Assembly (NCBI RefSeq): GCF_001012825.1
Contig: NZ_LCZJ02000037.1
Location: forward strand, 513,637-577,636
DNA: 64,000 nucleotides
Reading direction: 5' to 3'
Source of the DNA: Paenibacillus etheri
GTDB lineage: Bacteria; Bacillota; Bacilli; Paenibacillales; Paenibacillaceae
The notes under the pieces are model-generated. The model did not search any database and had not been told where the DNA came from. It was given only the letters and a program-made list of their open reading frames with translations. This document shows positions 54,536-64,000 of the stretch, in pieces. The position numbers and the translations under genes were made by a program. Each line of letters begins with the position of its first letter. Position 1 is the first letter of the stretch.

Positions 54536-55828
54536 TTAATTTAATGTAAGAACGCTGCCGTCAATAAGCGTAACCTTCCAGACTGGAAGCAGTTGCAGCT
54601 TCTCTTCTTTCACTACAGGTACATACGCAGGCGTCAAATCCTTCACTGCCGAAGTTTTGCTGACCACAGACAATTGATTCTCTAGCTCCACGCCTCCAGA
54701 TAGCTCTACGATTTTCTTCTCTGCTTTACTCTCATCAATATAGATTAACGAGCGTTCATAAGAGGATACGGTACCTTGCTGCAATTCCAGATTAATTACA
54801 CCATACTGCAGCTGCGAATTACTCATGATCGGATAGGAGCCATACGGATAGGAGCCATAATATTGTTGAAAAGAGACCTTTCTCTCCTGTCTCCCTTCCT
54901 CGGTAGCTTCAAGACGATAGGTTCCGTTCCATCCACCATATTCGTTCACAAATTCTACAGCTTCAAGCGCATCCTTGGCAGGTGTACTATCTCCGGCTGG
55001 AAGTGCGGCAGGATCGCTATAGCTCATCCAATTCCGTTCCTTATCGACCTGAAGACTCCGTTTGCTATCCGTATAAATCTCCGAGCCATTTTTCTCGCGA
55101 ATATATCTAGTGCTTCCAACATCGAAGAAAAGATTGTTCTGCATTTGTTCTATGGTATACATGCCTGAAGGCATCTCAACCTGAACCAGAGAAATCTTGC
55201 TGTCAGGCACATAATAATCACCGTCTACTGACTTGTAAGGCGTCCAGTTCTTGCCGAAATCCACATGCTGCTGCACATCTTGCACGGTTAAATCCGCTTT
55301 TGCCGCTTCATATATAATGTCGCCTCTCGTACTGAAGAAAATGGCATGCGCTTTGGAGTCATTCTTAATGTTATAGATCCAAATACGATCGATGCTTTCT
55401 CCTTCAAATAGGGAATCAGGTGACAGCTGCATAACCCGCTGCAGTAACGTTACCGGAATGCCGGATCCGAACGAAAGCTCAATCCCCGGATTCTCATTGC
55501 GAATCTTATCCCAGTCATAATCCTGTACCGAGTGCCGCTGGAAGCTTTCAAATCCACGCCCTTTTAACCGATTCATAATCAAGCTATAGAACGTTGAGTC
55601 TGGATAAAAAAGCGTATGCTTGTTATCACCCATATGGATGATCATTTTGTCAGGGTACAACAGGTTCTCAACCTTTTCTTTCGTTCCCATATTGTCTGTC
55701 TTCACATATAGATTCTCGGAGAGTACCGCAGAGTCTGCACCAGGCAAGCGATAAATCAAATAATAACTCTCAACAAGGCTTCCCAGCACGAGCAAGGCTA
55801 GAATCCATGACTTCAATCTCTCCTTCAT
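54536..55828 (-). CDS. walH: WalH (YycH) regulatory protein
   Basis: A 430-residue protein with a single N-terminal helix (about 8-26) and a large extracytoplasmic part. It overlaps walK by 4 bases (ATGA). With WalI it restrains the WalK kinase. The sequence family is poorly conserved, but length, topology and position agree. Confidence 0.9.
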   Translation of the reverse strand: MKERLKSWILALLVLGSLVESYYLIYRLPGADSAVLSENLYVKTDNMGTKEKVENLLYPDKMIIHMGDNKHTLFYPDSTFYSLIMNRLKGRGFESFQRHSVQDYDWDKIRNENPGIELSFGSGIPVTLLQRVMQLSPDSLFEGESIDRIWIYNIKNDSKAHAIFFSTRGDIIYEAAKADLTVQDVQQHVDFGKNWTPYKSVDGDYYVPDSKISLVQVEMPSGMYTIEQMQNNLFFDVGSTRYIREKNGSEIYTDSKRSLQVDKERNWMSYSDPAALPAGDSTPAKDALEAVEFVNEYGGWNGTYRLEATEEGRQERKVSFQQYYGSYPYGSYPIMSNSQLQYGVINLELQQGTVSSYERSLIYIDESKAEKKIVELSGGVELENQLSVVSKTSAVKDLTPAYVPVVKEEKLQLLPVWKVTLIDGSVLTLN

Positions 55829-57657
55829 GCCTCACTCCCCCTTTGCTCATTCAGAGGTAGTGTAAAGGTTACCTTAGAGCCTTCATTTAGCTCGGATTGC
55901 AGGGAAATCGAACCTCCATGTGCTTTCACAATTTCCCGGGCAATGGAAAGACCAAGTCCGGTGCCTCCCATATTCCGTGAACGCGCCTTATCCACCCGAT
56001 AAAAGCGCTCGAAGATCCGCTCGATATCTTTCTTTGGAATACCAATCCCGGAGTCACGTACAGAAATGGAGAGCATTCCATCCTCATTCTTCAAGGCTTC
56101 CAATTCAATCGTACCGCCTTCTGGCGTATATTTTAGCGCATTCGAAACTAAATTCCCTAGCACTTGATCGATTTGATCCCGATCCAGCCATGCTGTGCTG
56201 ACATCCCTACGGACCCTTGTACTAATATCGATACGCTTCTGCCGAATCTGAAAAGAAAAACGGTCTGCTACATCCTCCAGCATCTCAGTAATATCCGTCT
56301 GCTGAATTCTGAGAAGTGCCTCTTTGGAATCCAGGCGTGAAAGATGTAGTAGATCCGTAACCAGACGAATCATACGCTCGGTTTCGTTACGAATAACCCC
56401 AACGAATCGAACCGCTAACTGCGGATCCTCAAGTGCCCCATCATCGAGTGCCTCCACATAGCTCTTAATCGTTGTAAGTGGTGTTCTTAGCTCATGCGAA
56501 ACGTTCGCGACGAACTCTCGGCGTGATTCCTCCAGGTTCTCTTGCTCCGTGACATCCTGCAGCACAGCAATGGTACCAGCAATCCCACCTTCACGGCGAT
56601 GAATCGGAGTAAACGTCACTCTCACGATATTAGAATCTCCTCCACCCATATGTGTCAGATGAAGCATTGCGGATTGAGCATTTCCTTTAGCCAAAGAACC
56701 ACTCTGCTCATAGTCAAGACCTAGCAATTTATCCAGTGGAGCACCTTCCGGCAAGGGACCTTCTGTTCCCAGCATAAGTGCTGCCCGAAGGTTCATAAGA
56801 ATGACTACACCATTCTCATCCGTGGCTACCACACCATCACTCATATTCGTCAGAATGGAGGTGAGCTTCTCCTTCTCTTCTTCATTCTGCGAGAGCGCCT
56901 CACGCAATCTGCCGGTCATATAATTGAATGCCTGACTGAGTTGTCCAATCTCATCGTTGCCGAGTACGGGCATTTTTCGATTGAACCGACCCTCAGCAAC
57001 AGCTGTTGCATGCCTAGTCATTTCTTTAATCGGCTGCGTAATGGTGTGTGCAAGAATAACACATAGGACAACTGTCAGTCCCAAGGCTAACAGCAAACCA
57101 GAGATGAATACACTGTTGATCCTGCCCATGGTCGCATATAAATCTTTCATGTCAGCAGCAATATAGATTGCCCCAACTACTTTGTCACCGGAGAGCACCG
57201 GCTTGGCAACAACTTTTTTACGCACATTATCATCAGCAATAATATATTCTTCATTATCGCTGATCCCCTGCAAGGCACGATTCACTACGGTCTGAGTGTT
57301 GCGCTGTCCCACATAGTCATTCTGCGAGGGCACGGAAGTGGTGATGATTTTGCCGCTGGCATCAAGCACTTGAATCTCGGCCCCATTAATGTAAAGATTA
57401 TTGACCATGCCACGCAGACTTTCTACAGCCGTTTCCTCGTCTGCCGTTCCAGCCTCACTGCCAAATTTATCAGCAGTCAGGATGGACAGCATCTCAGCAC
57501 GTGCTTTAAGATCCTTCGTGAAATTATCCGTTAACGAGTTCTTCATCGAGCTGACAAAATAGACTCCGATCAACTGCATAGCTATCAGAATCAGCAGCAC
57601 ATAAATAATAATAAGCTTGGCCTGAATTGTCCGGAAAAAGGACCACCACTTCATCAC
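55825..57657 (-). CDS. walK: WalK (YycG) essential cell-wall sensor kinase
   Basis: A 610-residue kinase. Helix 1 is about residues 12-32, an extracellular PAS/Cache-like domain about 35-180 and helix 2 about 182-204. HAMP spans about 205-258 and a cytoplasmic PAS about 262-365. HisKA has phospho-His in [12 protein letters not shown] and the HATPase domain [21 protein letters not shown] and GTGLGLSIA. It controls autolysin and wall-turnover genes through WalR. It overlaps walR by 4 bases. Confidence 0.96.
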   Translation of the reverse strand: MMKWWSFFRTIQAKLIIIYVLLILIAMQLIGVYFVSSMKNSLTDNFTKDLKARAEMLSILTADKFGSEAGTADEETAVESLRGMVNNLYINGAEIQVLDASGKIITTSVPSQNDYVGQRNTQTVVNRALQGISDNEEYIIADDNVRKKVVAKPVLSGDKVVGAIYIAADMKDLYATMGRINSVFISGLLLALGLTVVLCVILAHTITQPIKEMTRHATAVAEGRFNRKMPVLGNDEIGQLSQAFNYMTGRLREALSQNEEEKEKLTSILTNMSDGVVATDENGVVILMNLRAALMLGTEGPLPEGAPLDKLLGLDYEQSGSLAKGNAQSAMLHLTHMGGGDSNIVRVTFTPIHRREGGIAGTIAVLQDVTEQENLEESRREFVANVSHELRTPLTTIKSYVEALDDGALEDPQLAVRFVGVIRNETERMIRLVTDLLHLSRLDSKEALLRIQQTDITEMLEDVADRFSFQIRQKRIDISTRVRRDVSTAWLDRDQIDQVLGNLVSNALKYTPEGGTIELEALKNEDGMLSISVRDSGIGIPKKDIERIFERFYRVDKARSRNMGGTGLGLSIAREIVKAHGGSISLQSELNEGSKVTFTLPLNEQRGSEA

Positions 57658-58385
57658 AGTCCTCCGCTTTTAGGGCTATGCATTAAATAGCCGAGTCCGC
57701 GCCGAGTATAAATATATTCCGGCTTGCTGGGATTCTCCTCAATTTTCTCTCTTAGACGACGGATCGTCACATCTACGGTCCGCACATCACCGAAATACTC
57801 GAATCCCCACACAGCCTGCAGTAAATGCTCCCGGGTCATCACCTTACCCGCATGTTTGATCATATAGTAGAGCAATTCATATTCACGATGCGTCAAATCA
57901 AGCGGTTCCCCGCCTTTATATACCAAATACATATCTGTATCAATAAACAGATCAAAATGATAAATGCCCTGCTTGTTCTCTGCAGGCTCATTCGTCACTC
58001 CCGTTGGTGACGGTTTGTGCTGTCTCCGCATTTGGGCTTTAACTCTGGCGAGCAGCTCACGTGTACTAAAAGGTTTAGTCACATAGTCATCCGCACCAAG
58101 CTCTAGTCCAAGCACCTTATCAATCTCTCCGTCTTTGGCAGTAAGCATAATAATAGGAATGTCCAAGTGCGCAGAACGAACCTCACGACAAACATCCATC
58201 CCGTCCTTACCAGGCAGCATAAGATCAAGCAGCATAAGATCAGGCTTTCTGGACAATGCCAGTTCCACTGCACTGTTACCATCAAAAGCACAAATAACCT
58301 CGTAGCCTTCTTTTTCTAGATTAAACTTCAATATATCAGCAATAGGCTGTTCATCGTCTACTACCAGAATCGTTCCCATCTGCAT
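57654..58385 (-). CDS. walR: WalR (YycF) essential response regulator
   Basis: A 243-residue OmpR-family regulator. Acidic pair DDE at residues 10-12, acceptor Asp in [11 protein letters not shown], Lys in TKPFS, and a C-terminal winged helix ending [12 protein letters not shown]. It is the first gene of the wal operon and regulates peptidoglycan hydrolase genes together with WalK. Confidence 0.96.
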   Translation of the reverse strand: MQMGTILVVDDEQPIADILKFNLEKEGYEVICAFDGNSAVELALSRKPDLMLLDLMLPGKDGMDVCREVRSAHLDIPIIMLTAKDGEIDKVLGLELGADDYVTKPFSTRELLARVKAQMRRQHKPSPTGVTNEPAENKQGIYHFDLFIDTDMYLVYKGGEPLDLTHREYELLYYMIKHAGKVMTREHLLQAVWGFEYFGDVRTVDVTIRRLREKIEENPSKPEYIYTRRGLGYLMHSPKSGGL

Positions 58386-58523
58386 GTCTCAGCTTCACCT
58401 TCCTATCCCTACTTAAAGATCATTCCTTTATTTTAACATACCTGTCTTACCGTCACATCCTACGAAATAAGGAATCGGTTTCCCCAGCAAAAACAAACAG
58501 CTATATCGTCATTCCTATATCAA

Positions 58524-58557
58524 AAAAAATAAAAACCGCTCGAGTTTAATCGAGCAG
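58524..58557 (-). terminator. terminator of the M23 peptidase gene
   Basis: CTGCTCGA-TTAAAC-TCGAGCGG followed by TTTTTATTTTTTTT on the minus strand. Confidence 0.85.
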
Positions 58558-58575
58558 TTGAGGTTAACGTATGAA

Positions 58576-60120
58576 TTATTGCAAATACTTCATTGGATTT
58601 ACTGCAGTGCCATTCTTCCGAATCTCAAAATGCAGATGTGTTCCCGTTGAACGTCCAGTGTTGCCCATTACGCCAATCTTGGCGCCTTGTTCTAAGCGCT
58701 GTCCCGTAGAGACTGAGATACTATTTAAGTGACCGTAATAAGTATCGTATCCGTTACGGTGATCCACGATAACCACATTTCCATATCCACTCTTCACACC
58801 TGCAAAAATTACAGTTCCGGCATCAGAGGCTTTAATGGTCCGGTTGCCAGATACCATATCTATCCCCTTGTGGGCACGGCTCCAGCGCTCACCGAAACTA
58901 CTAGTAAGGGTGGCTCCGCTTACTGGCCAACTGAACATGCCTGTTCCTTCACCAACTACCTTCGTCCCCCGGTAAACCACTTCAGGAAGTGAAGATTTTA
59001 TAACGGTCTGACCCAACCACTCTTCTTGTACGACCATTCCATTTTTCTTCGTTAAACGATACTGCATTTCTTTAAGACCCGTTTGTCCTGGACGAACGAC
59101 CTTACTTTTGCCTGCCGGTAACTGGTCGCTTTTACGTATAATCACTTCAGGCTCAGTAACCACTTGCTCTGACACCTGCTCCAGAGTAACAACAGTAACA
59201 TCTGGCTGTGGTACCTTCAGCTTCAAGGTATCTCCAATCTTCAACGTTAGCTCTTTCACATCGGGGTTGTTACTATAAATCTCTTTTTGTGTAATTTCAA
59301 ACCGTTTAGCAATCCCCGAGATCGTATCGCCCTCTTGAACGGTATAGAGAAGTGGCGCTTCCTTACCCTCGGTAAGTGTCTTGACCGCTTCCTCCACACC
59401 CAACACTTTATTAGGATCAGTCTTCACAGGAACAATAGAGACCTGTTCACTGATCTTGACTGACTCCACTTGTTTGGCCGGTTTTGCTTTCGCAGCACTT
59501 GAACTTGAGGCCGCTGTTCTTGTGAGCTTACTAGCAGTTGCTACTTCAGTTTGCGGAACATAATGATTCTTTACCCCTTCAAGTACCGCATTTGCGGTCT
59601 CTTGATCCTTAACAATGCCAACGGCCTTGCCATCTACCATTAATTGTACACCCACGGCGTAGGCCTTGAGCATACCATCCAATTTATTAAGCGTTACTTC
59701 ACTATCAACTTCCGGCTTGTACGTTTTCTCCTGTTTAATTGTAATGCCTTCTGTCTGAAGCACCATCGTTCTATCAGGATACTTGTCCTGATATTCCTGT
59801 TGCTTCTTATCGTACAGCTGATTAAGCTGAGCTTGATCGTTAAGCTTCCCGATCTCCTTACCCTTCACCAACACTTGATAGTAGGTTTCAGTATTAGCTG
59901 CTACATACTTTTTCTCTGCACCAATCAACACAGTGGTTAGAAGGACTAGTCCAACAGCTCCCATAATCCAAGAGCGCCGAAATCTACGAGTACCTTTTTC
60001 TTGATGAAAGTGCATGGAGTCGTGATCGAAATTGTGGCTCTGCTGAACATCTGCTCCGAATTCTGCTGTGTCACTATCCTGCAGTTTCCCCATCCGGCGC
60101 ATGAACTTAAATCCCTTCAT
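58576..60120 (-). CDS. M23-family peptidoglycan endopeptidase with LysM and G5 domains
   Basis: A 514-residue membrane-anchored wall hydrolase. One helix near residues 52-70 is followed by an extracellular helical part, then LysM (about 265-312, YTVQEGDTISGIAKRF) and G5 (about 318-395). A C-terminal LytM/M23 domain has zinc motifs HKGIDM and HLHFEI. ATG at 60120 has GGGAGAG 4-5 bases upstream; the frame to 60150 lacks one. It lies upstream of walR on the same strand, and WalR controls such enzymes, so membership of the WalR regulon is plausible. Confidence 0.88.
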   Translation of the reverse strand: MKGFKFMRRMGKLQDSDTAEFGADVQQSHNFDHDSMHFHQEKGTRRFRRSWIMGAVGLVLLTTVLIGAEKKYVAANTETYYQVLVKGKEIGKLNDQAQLNQLYDKKQQEYQDKYPDRTMVLQTEGITIKQEKTYKPEVDSEVTLNKLDGMLKAYAVGVQLMVDGKAVGIVKDQETANAVLEGVKNHYVPQTEVATASKLTRTAASSSSAAKAKPAKQVESVKISEQVSIVPVKTDPNKVLGVEEAVKTLTEGKEAPLLYTVQEGDTISGIAKRFEITQKEIYSNNPDVKELTLKIGDTLKLKVPQPDVTVVTLEQVSEQVVTEPEVIIRKSDQLPAGKSKVVRPGQTGLKEMQYRLTKKNGMVVQEEWLGQTVIKSSLPEVVYRGTKVVGEGTGMFSWPVSGATLTSSFGERWSRAHKGIDMVSGNRTIKASDAGTVIFAGVKSGYGNVVIVDHRNGYDTYYGHLNSISVSTGQRLEQGAKIGVMGNTGRSTGTHLHFEIRKNGTAVNPMKYLQ

Positions 60121-60352
60121 CAAACTCTCCCTTTCAGTCCGCCCTGTCATCAGAGACGAGCGGCCAAGCTAGTTATACGATCTCGAGTATATAGATTACG
60201 ACCATGAATATTTCTATTTATCCTAGTTCTAAATTCCTGCTTCTAATGGACCCTCCAAAAGGTTACAATTGGTTACAAAAATTTAACCCTTTGATATCCT
60301 TGTCTAATGTACCACAGCTGAGCGGAAAATTTCAACTTTGTACATATAAAAA

Positions 60353-60379
60353 AACCCACGAAATACGCGGGTTTTTTGC
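60353..60379. terminator. terminator of the 61085 gene
   Basis: AACCCaCG/CGcGGGTT stem flanked by A- and T-runs, so it could act in both directions; it lies 56 bases past the stop codon. Confidence 0.75.
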
Positions 60380-60434
60380 GCAAATATGCAATTTTATCCT
60401 TTTTCTTGTGTCTATAAATTGACAATTTCTATTG

Positions 60435-61085
60435 TTACTGTACAGTTGCTGTAGTTGGTGTAAGCATTTTCATTATACTCTCGTATTCATCGGGATCAAC
60501 ATATTTGGCAATGACTTGTTGCAGCTCCTTAACCTCATCCTCCGTTAGGCCATCCTCCATCGCCGTGGAGATTTTCTGCATCTCGTTCTGCGGTAGTTTA
60601 GACATCAAGATATTGAATATATTTACCTTCTCCGCCGAAGGAAGATTATCTTTTAAGTCACCTATTGCCTCAGGTGTCATTACCAATTTCCGGTCCTCTG
60701 AATTTCCACTCTGGCTTTCGTTAGTAGAAGACTCGTTTGAGGCTTGGCCCATAACCGGTAAAGCATCCTCGGGTGCTTTCTCCTCCACCGGCTCTCCTTT
60801 ATCTTTTGCAGGTGTATCCTTACTGTTATCTTTATCCTTGTTTACCGTACTGCCTGTTGTCGTCGCTTCTTTATTCGCTTTATTGGAGTCTGATTGGCTA
60901 TCCATGCCAATAATACTCTTGACCATCCCACCTAAACCTGGGCCTGGACTATCCACTTTAATATCGAAGCTCGCCAGCACCGACTGAATATAAGCATTTA
61001 CAACTACGCCCGTTGTTAGAATTGAAAGTGTACTTGCGAGTACTACAATTAGACATACTCCTAGTACACGCTTTACAATCTTCAT
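60435..61085 (-). CDS. membrane-anchored protein of unknown function
   Basis: A 216-residue protein. One helix (about 7-30) is followed by a short conserved-looking part and a low-complexity Ser/Asn/Lys/Glu spacer (about 60-135). A helical acidic C-terminal domain (about 140-210, LTEDEVKELQQVIAKYVDPD) completes it. It is probably exposed outside the membrane. ATG at 61085 has GAGAGGAGAG upstream. Its place between purA and the M23 peptidase suggests a wall-related role, which is inference. Confidence 0.75.
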   Translation of the reverse strand: MKIVKRVLGVCLIVVLASTLSILTTGVVVNAYIQSVLASFDIKVDSPGPGLGGMVKSIIGMDSQSDSNKANKEATTTGSTVNKDKDNSKDTPAKDKGEPVEEKAPEDALPVMGQASNESSTNESQSGNSEDRKLVMTPEAIGDLKDNLPSAEKVNIFNILMSKLPQNEMQKISTAMEDGLTEDEVKELQQVIAKYVDPDEYESIMKMLTPTTATVQ

Positions 61086-61189
61086 CTTCGTCTCTCCTCT
61101 CACCTATGTTCAAGTATTTCCATGTTTTTCTATACCCCCCAGTATTGACTAGAACCGGCTTCGGGAAACATAGGCATAAAAGTAAACAT

Positions 61190-61215
61190 AAAAAAGAGAC
61201 CTCTCGCGAGGCCTC
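61190..61215 (-). terminator. terminator of purA
   Basis: GAGGCCTC-GCGA-GAGGTCTC followed by TTTTTTA on the minus strand. Confidence 0.88.
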
Positions 61216-61234
61216 CTATAAATAACTATGTTGT

Positions 61235-62521
61235 TTAGATATAAATTGGCGTTACTTGATTCGTCTGCTCACGGTTACGGCCTACTGAGAAGATGGCGAT
61301 CGGAATCCCTGTAAGCTCAGATACACGCTCAACATATCTGCGTGTATTTGCTGGGAGATCGTCCAATGTCTTTGCAGAAGTGATATCTTCGCTCCAACCT
61401 GGAAGCTCCTCATATACCGCTTCACACTCTGCTAGCATCTTAAGGCTAGCTGGGTAATGCGTGATTACTTCACCACGGTATTTGTAGCCTGTGCAGATCT
61501 TCACAGTCTCAAGTCCGCTCAGTACATCCAGCGAGTTAAGAGATAAGCCTGTGATTCCACTTACACGACGAGCGTGACTTACAACAACACTGTCGAACCA
61601 ACCTACACGGCGAGCACGTCCTGTAACTGTGCCATATTCATGACCTGTTTCACGGATGTAATCACCAGTTGCATCATTCAGTTCTGTAGGGAACGGGCCA
61701 TCTCCAACACGAGTAGTGTAGGCTTTAGCAACCCCGATAACCTGTTTAATCTTGGAAGGTCCAACACCAGAACCTATGCATACGCCACCTGCAGATGGAT
61801 TAGAAGAAGTTACAAATGGATAAGTACCTTGATCGATATCAAGCATTACCCCTTGTGCACCTTCAAACAATACTTTGCGGTCTGCATCAATGGCTTCATT
61901 AAGAATGACCGACGTGTCAGTTACATAATTACGTAGCACTTCCGCATATTCCAGGTACTGAGTCAGAATCTCTTCAACGTCAAGAGCTTCCGCGCCATAT
62001 ACTTGAGTAATCACTTGGTTCTTCTCTTCCATCAAGTGACGAAGTCTTAATTCGAATTCCTCAGCGTCCATCAGGTCAGCAATGCGGATACCGTTACGTG
62101 CAGCCTTATCCATGTAACATGGACCGATACCTTTGCGTGTTGTACCAATCTTGTTCGGACCCTTACGGTCTTCTTCCAGAGCATCTAGTACCATGTGATA
62201 AGGCATAATAACATGAGCCCTGTCGCTGATCACTAAGTTCTTAGTGTCAAAACCATTCTCATGAATATAATTAATTTCTTGGATCAAGGCAGCCGGGTTA
62301 ATAACCATCCCGTTACCAATTACACAAGTCTTTTCTTTATAAAATACACCAGAAGGGATCAAGCTGAGCTTAAACTTCTCACCGTCAATCAGAATCGTGT
62401 GACCGGCATTATTGCCCCCTTGATAACGGGCGACCACATCTGCACTTTCCGCTAGAAAGTCAGTGATTTTCCCTTTACCTTCGTCTCCCCATTGTGTTCC
62501 CACGACGACTACCGTTGACAT
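61235..62521 (-). CDS. purA: adenylosuccinate synthetase
   Basis: A 428-residue enzyme joining IMP and aspartate with GTP to give adenylosuccinate, the first step to AMP. The P-loop [11 protein letters not shown] begins at residue 7 and GNNAGHTI and the IMP-site [10 protein letters not shown] are intact. ATG at 62521 follows GGAGG; the frame to 62554 has no RBS. It lies next to dnaB as in many Bacillales. Confidence 0.97.
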   Translation of the reverse strand: MSTVVVVGTQWGDEGKGKITDFLAESADVVARYQGGNNAGHTILIDGEKFKLSLIPSGVFYKEKTCVIGNGMVINPAALIQEINYIHENGFDTKNLVISDRAHVIMPYHMVLDALEEDRKGPNKIGTTRKGIGPCYMDKAARNGIRIADLMDAEEFELRLRHLMEEKNQVITQVYGAEALDVEEILTQYLEYAEVLRNYVTDTSVILNEAIDADRKVLFEGAQGVMLDIDQGTYPFVTSSNPSAGGVCIGSGVGPSKIKQVIGVAKAYTTRVGDGPFPTELNDATGDYIRETGHEYGTVTGRARRVGWFDSVVVSHARRVSGITGLSLNSLDVLSGLETVKICTGYKYRGEVITHYPASLKMLAECEAVYEELPGWSEDITSAKTLDDLPANTRRYVERVSELTGIPIAIFSVGRNREQTNQVTPIYI

Positions 62522-62730
62522 GTTCATTCCTCCGTAGGTGCTAGCCAGCACCATTAATTTTCATAATATGGGCCCTGTACGTCATTCTTATGTACGTAGC
62601 CCTCCGGACTCCAAGCGGATTTACCCACTAAAGGACAATACTCAGTGTAACAGCCGTTTTTTTCAAAGTCAAATAAAACGAACGATTACACGAGGAAATG
62701 TGCAATCGTTCGGATATCATACAGGACAGG

Positions 62731-64000
62731 TTAACCAGCAAATGGTTCTGCATGTGCTCGCTCGTAGTTAACGAACTTGTTAAAGTTTTTGAGAAAGACA
62801 AGCTCTACTGTCCCTACGGGACCATTACGCTGTTTGGCTATAATAATTTCAATAATATTCTTCTTTTCGGTGTCCTGATTATAATAGTCATCACGATACA
62901 GGAACGCAACAATGTCGGCATCCTGCTCGATAGAACCGGATTCACGCAAGTCACTCATCATCGGTCGTTTGTCCTGACGTTGTTCCACACCCCGGCTAAG
63001 CTGCGACAAGGCGATAACCGGCACGTCCAATTCACGGGCAATCTGCTTCAGTGTACGGGATATATCCGATACTTCCTGCTGACGGTTCTCCCCGCCTTTA
63101 CCGCGGCCCTGAATGAGCTGCAAGTAGTCAATGACGATCATCCCCAGGCCCTTTTCCTTCTTGAGCCTGCGGCATTTCGCACGAATATCCGTTACCGTAA
63201 TCCCTGCTGTATCATCGATATAAATCTCCGCCTCCGATAGGGACTGAATGCCCATAGTCAGCTTCGACCAATCATCATCACTCTTGAAGTCACCGGTACG
63301 CATAGTATTCGCATCCAGATTAGCTTCGGCACAAATCATCCGCTGTACTAGCTGCGGCGCAGACATTTCCAGACTAAATATGGCAACAGTCTCTTTTGCA
63401 CGCACTGCCACATTCTGAGCAATATTTAGCGCGAATGCTGTCTTACCTACAGAAGGACGGGCTGCAACAATGATCAAATCATTGCGCTGGAATCCATTAG
63501 TCATATGGTCTAAATCGACAAATCCCGTTGGAATACCTGACATGCCGCCCTTATCCTTATTCTGATGAAGTAGTTCAACCTTATCGAATACTTCCATCAA
63601 AACATCGCGGATTGCGATAAATCCACTACCGCTGCGCCGGTTAGAGATTTCAAGAATTCGCCGTTCTGCATCACTGAGCATATCGGCTACATCTTCGCCA
63701 CCCGTATAACCCTCGCTCACGATCTGCGTCGCTGTACGAATCAAACGCCGCAGCATAGCCTTTTCTTCAATAATCTGCGCGTAGTATTCTACGTTAGCTG
63801 CAGTAGGCACAGCATGTGCAAGCTTAGCTAAGTAGCTGACACCACCAATATCTTCAAGCTCTCCCTTGTCCTGCAGTCTAGAGGTAAGCGTAACAAGATC
63901 AATCGGCTGGCTCTCTTCTCCGAGCTGCACCATCGCCTCAAAAATCATTTGATGCGCTTTATCGTAGAAGTCTTCGGTATTCACCCGCTCCATTGCAGTA
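62731..64000 (-). CDS. dnaB: replicative DNA helicase DnaB, 5' part beyond the window
   Basis: The last about 422 codons of DnaB (DnaC in B. subtilis). The N-terminal domain reads TEDFYDKAHQMIFEAM at the window edge, with Walker A ARPSVGKTAFAL and Walker B MIVIDYLQLIQG in the RecA-like core. The ring helicase unwinds DNA at the fork and loads DnaG. The frame stays open to the window edge; the ATG at 63993 is internal to the family alignment, so the true start lies outside. No intein is present. Confidence 0.95.
   Translation of the reverse strand, partial: TAMERVNTEDFYDKAHQMIFEAMVQLGEESQPIDLVTLTSRLQDKGELEDIGGVSYLAKLAHAVPTAANVEYYAQIIEEKAMLRRLIRTATQIVSEGYTGGEDVADMLSDAERRILEISNRRSGSGFIAIRDVLMEVFDKVELLHQNKDKGGMSGIPTGFVDLDHMTNGFQRNDLIIVAARPSVGKTAFALNIAQNVAVRAKETVAIFSLEMSAPQLVQRMICAEANLDANTMRTGDFKSDDDWSKLTMGIQSLSEAEIYIDDTAGITVTDIRAKCRRLKKEKGLGMIVIDYLQLIQGRGKGGENRQQEVSDISRTLKQIARELDVPVIALSQLSRGVEQRQDKRPMMSDLRESGSIEQDADIVAFLYRDDYYNQDTEKKNIIEIIIAKQRNGPVGTVELVFLKNFNKFVNYERAHAEPFAG

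Noticed and set aside
62538-62771. Plus-strand frame between purA and dnaB
   Set aside because: It crosses the purA RBS region and the dnaB end, has no RBS and reads as low-quality translation.
1-64000. CRISPR arrays, tRNA or rRNA genes, phage genes, retrons
   Set aside because: No regularly spaced repeats, no cloverleaf-like or rRNA sequence and no phage structural or reverse transcriptase genes were seen on reading through.

Overview
The window is chromosomal DNA of a Gram-positive, low-to-mid GC Bacillota. It is most likely Paenibacillus, or a close relative in the Paenibacillaceae. The right part carries the familiar Bacillales block dnaB, purA, walR-walK-walH-walI-walJ and an HtrA-type protease, all on the minus strand. 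Further left come a cold-shock gene with ydjO, cydABDC, a CxxH/CxxC mini-protein and rlmH. S-layer (SLH) proteins, lipoproteins and clean rho-independent terminators fit this assignment. The species cannot be fixed from sequence alone.

Layout. 1-5.3 kb: an AT-rich, Bacillus-like gluconate operon (gntR-gntK-gntP-gntZ) with a perfect GntR operator and a near-perfect cre site. 5.3-12.9 kb: a GC-richer operon holding a sugar/glycerol-phosphate type ABC importer without its ATPase, an MFS carrier, a GlpP-type antiterminator and two phosphatases. A strong leader hairpin precedes it. 12.9-14.2 kb: decayed genes (BceB-type permease, flavodoxin-fold quinone reductase, MarR regulator). 14.2-22.4 kb: two chemoreceptors and a hybrid histidine kinase with a response regulator. 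22.4-26.4 kb: HAD hydrolase, a broken GNAT acetyltransferase, a lipoprotein serine hydrolase and an AraC regulator. 26.5-41.1 kb: a mosaic island. 41-64 kb: core genome, with an ArsR/MFS pair wedged in next to rlmH.

The most interesting structure is the island downstream of rlmH. The last codons of rlmH (E-P-Y-H-K-stop, 41044-41061) recur four times on the same strand, at 34995-35012, 31118-31135, 27611-27628 and 26550-26567. Each copy still reads as an RlmH-like tail ending in a stop, and three of the four differ from rlmH only by synonymous changes over those codons. This is the signature of staphylococcal SCC elements, which integrate at the rlmH 3' end. Here it suggests serial SCC-like insertions cutting 14.5 kb into units of 6.0, 3.9, 3.5 and 1.1 kb. 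No ccr recombinase lies in the window. The cargo includes an amidohydrolase/MFS/MarR module, a frameshifted S-layer protein, a two-component system, an LRR-like protein, an SLH-anchored serine hydrolase and an AraC regulator. Truncated gene ends (DedA, LuxR, RidA) lie at internal junctions.

Working together: gnt genes feed gluconate into the pentose phosphate pathway. The GlpP operon probably imports and dephosphorylates a phosphorylated small molecule. cydABDC makes cytochrome bd under two Rex/Fnr-type palindromes. The wal genes control cell-wall turnover.
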